DNA of 64,000 nt, taken from positions 226,121 through 290,120 of the forward strand of contig DFXM01000039.1 of NCBI GenBank assembly GCA_002381695.1, given 5' to 3'. The notes beneath the pieces were generated by a model. The model saw nothing but the letters and a program-made list of their open reading frames with translations. It was not told the origin of the DNA and did no database searches. The position numbers were made by a program, and so were the translations under genes. Below are positions 58,391 through 64,000 of this stretch, piece by piece; the stretch's first letter is position 1; each line of letters starts with the position of its first letter. Source of the stretch: Clostridium sp. UBA4108. GTDB lineage: Bacteria; Bacillota; Clostridia; Clostridiales; Clostridiaceae.

Positions 58391-59023
58391 ATGATAAATG
58401 CTTTAGAAGGAATAAAACAGGAACTAAATAATATTGAAGAATTGGATATAAAGGACTTTAAAAAAGAAAATACAGCAATAATTGTAATAGATATGATAAG
58501 GGGATTTTATGATATAGGGTCTTTAGCTTCTAATAGAGTGGGGCATATAATTGAAAATCTGAAGGAACTTAATAATAAAACCTATGGTTTTAAAAAAGTA
58601 TTTTTTATAGACTATCATGATGAAACCTCTAGTGAATTTTCAAGCTATCCGAAGCACTGCATAGGAGGAACCCTTGAGGCTGAGCTTATAGAGGAGTTAA
58701 AGCCCTTTAGTAAAGAGGAGAATTCAAAGGTAATATATAAAAACAGTATAAATGGTTTTCATGCAGAGGAATTTAAAAAGTGGTTAGATAAAAACTTAAA
58801 GATAGATAATTTTATAGTAACAGGAGTGTGTACTGACATCTGTGTAGAAACTTTTGTTATTTCGCTAATAACATATTTTAATGAAAAAAATCTAAATAAG
58901 AAAATCATAGTTCCAGCTAACTGTGTGGAGACTTTTCATTTAGGAAATCATCATGGAGATCTTATGAATTTAATCAGCCTATATAAAATGAAGTCAAACG
59001 GAGTACACATTGTAAAATTATAG
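58391..59023 (+). CDS. Isochorismatase-family cysteine hydrolase
   Basis: A 210-residue hydrolase of the isochorismatase/nicotinamidase fold. The catalytic Asp is in AIIVIDMIRGFYD (near residue 32), the Lys is in VIYKNSING, and the cysteine nucleophile is in TGVCTDICVETFVISL. The metal-site region differs from canonical nicotinamidases: DYHDETSSEF, then HCIGGTLEAEL. A clostridial nicotinamidase is possible, but the substrate is not certain. It follows the small membrane protein gene closely. Confidence 0.85.
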   Translation: MINALEGIKQELNNIEELDIKDFKKENTAIIVIDMIRGFYDIGSLASNRVGHIIENLKELNNKTYGFKKVFFIDYHDETSSEFSSYPKHCIGGTLEAELIEELKPFSKEENSKVIYKNSINGFHAEEFKKWLDKNLKIDNFIVTGVCTDICVETFVISLITYFNEKNLNKKIIVPANCVETFHLGNHHGDLMNLISLYKMKSNGVHIVKL

Positions 59024-59042
59024 GTTCTATTTTTTATTTAGA

Positions 59043-59107
59043 CTTTGCTTTAAATGGCTTGCTTCATAATAATATGTAGTTCATTCTCAACACTATATTA
59101 AAATAAA
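59043..59107. repeat. Dispersed palindromic repeat, family 1 (inverted, 59.1 kb)
   Basis: ACTTTGCTTTAAATGG and AACACTATATTAAAATAAA match the outer arms of the 39.6- and 42.8-kb copies, in reverse orientation, with AATAATATGTAGTTCATT inside. The rest of the 59108-59408 gap shows only TATAG and CTATA inverted around ACATTTT at 59363-59380. Confidence 0.6.
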
Positions 59108-59408
59108 ATCTTCATTTAATAATTTATTTTGGAACAATTATTTTTTAGATTTACTATATTACTAATAGATAAAGGTTATGAACTTTATAGTAAGTTTAAT
59201 ATTTTAAGATAAAAATAGTAAATATTTCATAAATATACTGATATCATTTTTAAACATTTGTTAAATCAGAATTATATAAATAGAAAAACAATCAATTATA
59301 TAAACAAATAAATCTTTTCCATTTATATAGGAACAATTTAAATAGGATTTTAGTATTATATGGTATAGACATTTTCTATACATCCTAAGATTAACGGAGG
59401 TTTAAAAA

Positions 59409-60209
59409 ATGAGTATTTATGAAAATGTTTCTCAACAAAATGATATGATATATCAACCTATGCAACCTTGTCCAATAACAGTAGATACTAAACTAATAAC
59501 TAGTACAGGTGGAGCATCATTTACTCAAGCACCAACACCAGCAATAAAAGCTCCAGTATTTTTGAAAAGAGTAAACTTGAGAGTTACAATTGTTGATGAC
59601 GTTAAGTTTCCAGATTTATTTTTAGAAATTAAAGAAATTAAAAAGAAATGTATATTGACTCAAACTAAGATTGTTTTTGACACATTAGTAGTTGAAGGTT
59701 TTGTGCTTAAAAATATATCTTATGTGTCACCACAAATTGGGTCAGATATATATGGATGTCACTGTGCGGGATTCAAAAATAATTTTCATGACATAGAAGT
59801 GAGGGTTCCATTCCATGCAACTATGGAGCTTCCAGATGATGTAATAGCTAAAGTAACACAGCTTCGTTGCGCAAATGCTAATAGAGACCTTAACTTTAAC
59901 TTCAAATGTAATACTATGAAGGATAGATGTTGTGATACAGGAACTATGGGTCCATCTCTTTGTGAAGAGGTAAGAGTCCAATCTGTATTTTTAAATGAAA
60001 TGCCTTTTGGTGACCTAGTAGGTTATTTTATTTATGAACTAGATATAAATAGAAGACCATGTGGAACAGATGAGCATCTCTTTGAAGTATTAACAGAAAA
60101 AATGGCTGTATGTTTAACTATAGACCTTTATATGGAAGGATGGGCAACAGTAGTAGCAGTAACTCCGATTCCACCACAATGTGATGTAACACCAACAACA
60201 ATACCATAA
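59409..60209 (+). CDS. CsxC-like spore exosporium/coat protein
   Basis: A 266-residue protein without membrane segments or signal peptide. It shows the layout of CsxC-family clostridial exosporium proteins: a Pro/Thr-rich lead, then APVFLKRVNLRVTIVDDVKF, LTQTKIVFDTLVVEGFVLKN, IEVRVPFHATMEL and a C-terminal TEKMAVCLTIDLYMEGW. Multiple cysteines (GCHCAGF, CNTMKDRCCDTG, SLCEE) would permit disulfide crosslinking in the spore shell. This is like SPOCS-domain proteins too. GGAGG precedes the ATG. It is a single gene with a terminator. Spore location is inferred from the family, not shown. Confidence 0.7.
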   Translation: MSIYENVSQQNDMIYQPMQPCPITVDTKLITSTGGASFTQAPTPAIKAPVFLKRVNLRVTIVDDVKFPDLFLEIKEIKKKCILTQTKIVFDTLVVEGFVLKNISYVSPQIGSDIYGCHCAGFKNNFHDIEVRVPFHATMELPDDVIAKVTQLRCANANRDLNFNFKCNTMKDRCCDTGTMGPSLCEEVRVQSVFLNEMPFGDLVGYFIYELDINRRPCGTDEHLFEVLTEKMAVCLTIDLYMEGWATVVAVTPIPPQCDVTPTTIP

Positions 60210-60214
60210 TTGAT

Positions 60215-60248
60215 AAAAAAGGGCTATGCAGAAGCAAAGCCCCTTTTT
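60215..60248. terminator. Bidirectional terminator
   Basis: AAAAAAGGGCT pairs with AGCCCCTTTTT around GCAGAAGCA-type loop sequence, between convergent genes. Confidence 0.8.
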
Positions 60249-61011
60249 ACATATATTTATTGAACCAATCTATAGCCTCCCCAATCATGGCTTCTGTCAC
60301 ATAATGATTTAATCTTTCATAGGTTATAAAATTGGTTTTTTCTTTGTCATCATAGGAGTTTTTTAAAGTATCGTAGAAGATATTTTCTCCTCTTATAGGT
60401 ACTAAGGCATCTCTTAAGCCATGAAGTAATAGTACTGGTTTGTTTTTAAAGTTATCTATATTATTTATTGGGCTATAAGGTTTTAATTCTAAAAGTTTAG
60501 CATCTATTGTTTCTTTAATATCTTTATAAGTATCTCCAACAAAATCTATACTAGTTTCCTCCCAAGCACCAGAACTATTCATAATAACAGCACACTTCAC
60601 TATAGGGTTATGAGCAAGTATTCCTGAGGTCACTATTCCACCCATAGAATGCCCAGTAACTCCAATACTAGATTTATCAACATTATAGTTAGATAGGATA
60701 TAATTTAAAACCACAGGAAACTCCTTTAGAGAATTAAAAACTGTAGGCCAAAAATTATTCATGGCTACAGGGTTGTCCCAATACTCTAAGATACCTCTTT
60801 CACCATGGTGTATAGCATCACTAATTACTGCCATATAGCCATTACAAGCTAAAAATGAGCAGAGGGTATTATGGGAAGTTTTATCACAACTCCACCCATG
60901 GTAAACAAATATAACCTTAAGTTCTTCAGTATAATTCTTTGGACGAAATATCATAGTAGGTATTCCTTCAATATCTACTTTATGTATGTTTATTAAATTT
61001 TCAAGCCACAT
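60247..61011 (-). CDS. Alpha/beta hydrolase, esterase-like
   Basis: A 254-residue alpha/beta hydrolase. The nucleophile elbow is GVTGHSMGGIVTSG (Ser in GHSMG). The oxyanion region is FVYHGWSCDKTSH, with the Asp in LLHGLRDALVP and the catalytic His near the end in YERLNHYVTEAM. It has a VISDAIHHGERG segment also found in dienelactone- and peptide-type esterases. GGAGG precedes the ATG. No signal peptide is present. The substrate is unknown. It is separated from the YjiH gene by a strong hairpin. Confidence 0.82.
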   Translation of the reverse strand: MWLENLINIHKVDIEGIPTMIFRPKNYTEELKVIFVYHGWSCDKTSHNTLCSFLACNGYMAVISDAIHHGERGILEYWDNPVAMNNFWPTVFNSLKEFPVVLNYILSNYNVDKSSIGVTGHSMGGIVTSGILAHNPIVKCAVIMNSSGAWEETSIDFVGDTYKDIKETIDAKLLELKPYSPINNIDNFKNKPVLLLHGLRDALVPIRGENIFYDTLKNSYDDKEKTNFITYERLNHYVTEAMIGEAIDWFNKYM

Positions 61012-61091
61012 ATTAATACCTCCATAATTAAATACGTAAGTAATATTATATCAAAGAAACTGTCATTTATCAGTAACATATGTGTTAAATT

Positions 61092-61168
61092 TTAGACCAG
61101 CTAATAATAGTCAAGTAAATATTTGAAAACTCTTCAAACACGTACTTGACTATTATTAGCTGGTCTAA
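61092..61168 (-). terminator. Terminator with a 26-bp perfect stem
   Basis: Bases 61092-61117 and 61143-61168 are perfect reverse complements, with a 25-nt loop. The hairpin lies just downstream of the YjiH gene, which ends at 61182. Confidence 0.85.
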
Positions 61169-61181
61169 TTTTAAAACTATA

Positions 61182-62558
61182 TTAAAATAGCATATGAGCT
61201 ATTAGTGAAATAATTGGTAGAGTAATTAAGGTTCTCTCAATAAAAATTATAAATAGCTCTTTAAGTGACACAGGTATTTTAGAACCTAATAGTAGGGCTC
61301 CAACTTCAGAAAGATAAACTAATTGAGTTACAGAGACACTAGCGATGACAAAGCGAGTTATATCACTTTGAATACTTCCAGCCATAATTGAAGGAAGTAG
61401 CATGTCAGCAAAACCAGCCATAAGTGTACTGGAAGCAGCTGCTGCTTCAGGAATTTGAAGTAGGTTAAGTATAGGTATAAATGGTGCACCTAATATTTGA
61501 AATATAGTAGTATATTCAGCAATAATTAGTGCTAGAGTTCCTACAGCCATAACCACAGGGATTACACCAAACCACATATCAATTACATTCAAAAATCCTT
61601 TTTTAAATACATGCTCCACAATAGAAGATTCTGAAGTCTTAGCCAAGGCTTTTTCAATACCATATTTGAAAGAAGTATATCCTTTAGGAAGTGTACCTTC
61701 ATTTGTATTATTAACACCTCTATAGAAAGTATCTTTTTTTCTAGACAGTGGAGGTAATTTTGGGATTACTATAGCAGCTACTATACTTGCTAAGGTAACT
61801 GTTAGGTAAAAGGGAATAAACATATAGCTTAAACCAACGCTATCAGCAACTACTAAGCTAAAAGTTATAGAAACAAGGGAAAAGTTTGTGCCAATGACAC
61901 AGGCCTCTCTCTCTGTATAATATCCTTCTTCATATTGTTTGTTAGTTAATAATACTCCAATAGTACCATCTCCAAGCCAAGAGGCAATACAATCTATAGA
62001 TGAACGACCGGGTAAATTAAATAATGGTCTCATGACTTTAGTAAGTAATGCACCTACAAATTCTAGAAGTCCAAAGTCAAGTAGTAGAGGCAAAAATAGT
62101 CCAGCAAATAAGAATACAGAGAATAGTATGGGAAGTAGGCTATTTAAAACTAATCCTCCAGTATTTTCAGACCATATAAAACTTGGCCCTATCTCGAAAG
62201 TAGCGCACACTATAAAAATTCCACCTAAAATTCTCACAACAAACCACACTGGTGTAATGTTGAAAAGAGCATTTAAAAATTCATTATTAGCTATAAATCT
62301 AGGTTTAAATATCTTTGCAGTCATAGTAACTATAAAAGTAATTAAGATTATTCCTGTAATTATATATTCTATCTGTGATGATAAAATATCCTGCAGTCCG
62401 TTTGATAATATAGCTACAGGAATTACAACTTCTCCGCCTTTGCTTATAGGAATCATAAAAAGAAATATCCCTATAGAGGAAAGTATTAAAAATTTTAACA
62501 GACTTAAAGTTTGATTTTTATTTTCTTTCATCATAGATGAATTGTTCATATTTTCCAT
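61182..62558 (-). CDS. YjiH-family transporter (nucleoside-recognition domain)
   Basis: A 458-residue polytopic membrane protein of the YjiH family, with about eleven hydrophobic segments and two nucleoside-recognition (Gate) domains. Motifs: ISKGGEVVIPVAILSNGLQDIL at the N-terminus, the central WLGDGTIGVLLTNKQYEEGYYTEREA, GLSYMFIPFYLTVTLASIV, and the C-terminal PEAAAASSTLMAGFADMLLPSIM and YLSEVGALLLGSKIP. AAGGAGA precedes the start. The family probably moves nucleosides or another small molecule; the substrate is unproven. A weak CodY-like site lies 100 bp upstream. Confidence 0.85.
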   Translation of the reverse strand: MENMNNSSMMKENKNQTLSLLKFLILSSIGIFLFMIPISKGGEVVIPVAILSNGLQDILSSQIEYIITGIILITFIVTMTAKIFKPRFIANNEFLNALFNITPVWFVVRILGGIFIVCATFEIGPSFIWSENTGGLVLNSLLPILFSVFLFAGLFLPLLLDFGLLEFVGALLTKVMRPLFNLPGRSSIDCIASWLGDGTIGVLLTNKQYEEGYYTEREACVIGTNFSLVSITFSLVVADSVGLSYMFIPFYLTVTLASIVAAIVIPKLPPLSRKKDTFYRGVNNTNEGTLPKGYTSFKYGIEKALAKTSESSIVEHVFKKGFLNVIDMWFGVIPVVMAVGTLALIIAEYTTIFQILGAPFIPILNLLQIPEAAAASSTLMAGFADMLLPSIMAGSIQSDITRFVIASVSVTQLVYLSEVGALLLGSKIPVSLKELFIIFIERTLITLPIISLIAHMLF

Positions 62559-62900
62559 TATTATAGTCTCCTTTTAAATGATATATTAATAACACGTGTA
62601 TAATTATACATAGATTATACAGTTAATACAACCATTTATTGTGATAAAAGTAAACACTTATCTATATTCAGAATATTTTATACATAATAAATGCATAGAA
62701 TATTATAAATGGTGTATAACATATTGTTCTATAGATTGAGATTAAAGTATTTACAGTTCTTTAAAATATGTTATATAAATGATACAATATTAAATTGTAG
62801 ATCCATTTATTATAATTACAATAAATAAATATAGATAACTCTTTATAGACTATAGAGGGGATTTAAAGTTTGAAATATAGATGTTTACTAAGGAGGAATT
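62559..62900. other. Divergent intergenic region
   Basis: A 342-bp AT-rich region between the divergent YjiH and helicase genes. A palindrome TATTCAGAATA lies at 62665-62675; in its wider setting it matches 12 of 15 CodY-box positions, a weak hit. TTTACA at 62752 and TATATA 16 nt later form a possible promoter for the helicase. Nothing else is recognisable. Confidence 0.4.
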
Positions 62901-64000
62901 ATGGACCAGAATAGAACGGATTTAATTAAGTTATTTCGATATTTAAAAGGAATTAGAAAACTTAGAAATAGAGTGGTTAGAGACATAAATGATTATAAAA
63001 GTGAAGGAGAGAAAGTATTTTATCTCTCTCAATTTAATAAGAATGCTGATGGAATTATATTAAATAACCAAATTGATAATGAGGAAATTCTACAAGTAGT
63101 TAAAAACCATAGTGAAGAAAAGCTATATACTACCTTATTTTCTATTTATCAATTTTTACAAAATCAAGGAGTAGATTATGAAATTGTGTATAGCAATTCT
63201 ACTATAGAGGGAGAATTTAATGAAACCAAGATTAGGCATCCACTTTTTGAAGAAAAGGTGGAACTGGTATTTGATGAAAATGAATTTAAGTTTTCATTTC
63301 TATCTACAGAGAACTTTTCAAGTTTTAACTTAGATATCTTTGAAGGACTATCTATGGAAGAGTTTCCTGAGCTGTTGAGTCTAAGTAGGGAAGTAAGAGA
63401 TAAATATATTAATGTAAGAACTTTAGACTTGGCAGAAGAAGAGCTAGTCAGGCTAAACAATATACTTTATAAATATAGTTTTAAAATATATGAAGAGCCT
63501 ATGATAATTTTAAGAAAAAAAGGCAATAGAGTAGCAATTAATGATATAGAGAATATTATTGAAAAGATAGAATCAGGGATAGATATACCTAAACCGCTAC
63601 TAGGGGTGGTAGATAGTAATATATATAAGAATTCAGAAAAGACCTTTAAAGGAGATATTTTATTTCCACTGCCTTACAATGAAGAGCAGAAGGAAATAGT
63701 AAATAAGTTAGAAAACAGCTATGGAGTGGTTGTACAAGGTCCTCCAGGCACTGGGAAAAGCCATACCATAGTAAATTTGATCTGTCATTTATTATCACAA
63801 GGAAAGAAAATACTAGTTACAAGCCAAAGGGAAAAGGCTTTAGAGGTATTAAGAGACAAGCTTCCAAAGGATATAAGGGACCTATGTATAAGTATTTTAG
63901 GTAGTGATAAAACCTCTATGATGGATTTAGATCATTCAATAAGAATAATAACAGATTATTTAGCGGTGGATAAGAATATTCTTAAAGAGGAAATTCAAGA
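62901..64000 (+). CDS. Superfamily I DNA/RNA helicase-like AAA protein (partial)
   Basis: The first 366 codons run off the window end. The ATG at 62901 follows AAGGAGG. The first 275 residues are helical and charged, with no domain I can name. The Walker A motif is GPPGTGKSHT at residues 280-289, preceded by a Q-motif-like PLPYNEEQKEIVNKLE. After it come LLSQGKKILVTSQREKALEVL, the motif Ia type of DNA2/UPF1-like helicases. The Walker B and helicase motifs III-VI are beyond the window. No defence neighbours are visible on this side. Confidence 0.78.
   Translation, partial: MDQNRTDLIKLFRYLKGIRKLRNRVVRDINDYKSEGEKVFYLSQFNKNADGIILNNQIDNEEILQVVKNHSEEKLYTTLFSIYQFLQNQGVDYEIVYSNSTIEGEFNETKIRHPLFEEKVELVFDENEFKFSFLSTENFSSFNLDIFEGLSMEEFPELLSLSREVRDKYINVRTLDLAEEELVRLNNILYKYSFKIYEEPMIILRKKGNRVAINDIENIIEKIESGIDIPKPLLGVVDSNIYKNSEKTFKGDILFPLPYNEEQKEIVNKLENSYGVVVQGPPGTGKSHTIVNLICHLLSQGKKILVTSQREKALEVLRDKLPKDIRDLCISILGSDKTSMMDLDHSIRIITDYLAVDKNILKEEIQ

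Noticed and set aside
35993..59107. Dispersed repeats as a CRISPR array
   Set aside because: Copies are kilobases apart, variable in length and palindromic, with no regular spacers and no cas genes in the window.
61939..62514. 191-residue plus-strand ORF opposite the YjiH gene
   Set aside because: The YjiH reading is strongly supported by family motifs, a ribosome site and a terminator; this frame is a shadow with lysine/threonine bias.

Overview
The window is strongly AT-rich DNA from a spore-forming, anaerobic Firmicute, most likely Clostridium sensu stricto. The evidence is consistent low-GC codon use, strong GGAGG-type ribosome binding sites, sporulation genes (a GerW/YtfJ-like protein, a DUF2953 protein, a sporulation-type D,D-carboxypeptidase, a CsxC-like exosporium protein), reverse rubrerythrin, and many clostridial small genes. 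No phage, integrative element, CRISPR array or rRNA operon is visible. One tRNA, tRNA-Gly(CCC), is present. The species cannot be named from the sequence alone.

Layout. 1-5.7 kb: the end of a D,D-carboxypeptidase-like gene, a MATE exporter, a DUF1540 protein, topoisomerase III, a UPF0316 membrane protein and a GH25 lysozyme. 5.9-11.3 kb: D-cysteine desulfhydrase-like enzyme, an amino acid:sodium symporter, reverse rubrerythrin with a near-consensus promoter and PerR-like box, tRNA-Gly, an XRE regulator, a TerC transporter and a zinc-ribbon protein. 11.4-15.0 kb: condensin partners scpA-scpB, then gerW, a DUF2953 gene and a dac gene. 15.2-17.4 kb: a translationally coupled two-gene redox operon. 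18-24 kb: a CadC-type repressor with a P-type metal ATPase, a membrane protein and a second MATE exporter behind a palindromic operator candidate. 24-28 kb: SGNH hydrolase, small exported and membrane proteins, an M32 carboxypeptidase and a small ORF that looks frameshifted. 28.4-34.3 kb: an aromatic amino acid operon, aroF-aroB-aroA-aroC-pheA-aroQ, with no aroE, aroK or tyrA.

34.6-46.6 kb: a MurA with Asp at the catalytic Cys position, aldehyde dehydrogenase, DUF3870, dipeptide epimerase, a cytoplasmic class A beta-lactamase-like serine hydrolase, glutamine synthetase, a small alarmone synthetase, a nitronate monooxygenase-like enzyme, an L,D-transpeptidase and a YhhN protein. 46.8-54.6 kb: catalase, DNA polymerase IV, an HD protein, 3-methyladenine glycosylase, an SDR, a large divergent RelA/SpoT-fold protein, a TSCPD protein and an acyltransferase. 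54.8-64 kb: a GT2 glycosyltransferase, a GH63 (YgjK-like) glycosidase, a small unlisted membrane protein, an isochorismatase, the exosporium-like protein, an alpha/beta hydrolase, a YjiH transporter and the start of a superfamily I helicase.

The most notable non-genic signal is a dispersed family of palindromic intergenic repeats. At least ten copies or fragments lie between 36 and 59 kb, and I saw none in the first 35 kb. They often sit immediately after stop codons. Other points worth following are the Asp-type MurA (predicted fosfomycin insensitivity), the RelA/SpoT-like protein whose substrate loop is degenerate, a near-perfect CodY box upstream of the amino acid symporter, and several gene relics (hemerythrin, cell-wall-binding repeat, an unidentified C-terminus). 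Together these genes describe an anaerobe equipped for oxygen and peroxide defence, metal efflux, wall turnover and recycling, spore formation and aromatic amino acid synthesis.
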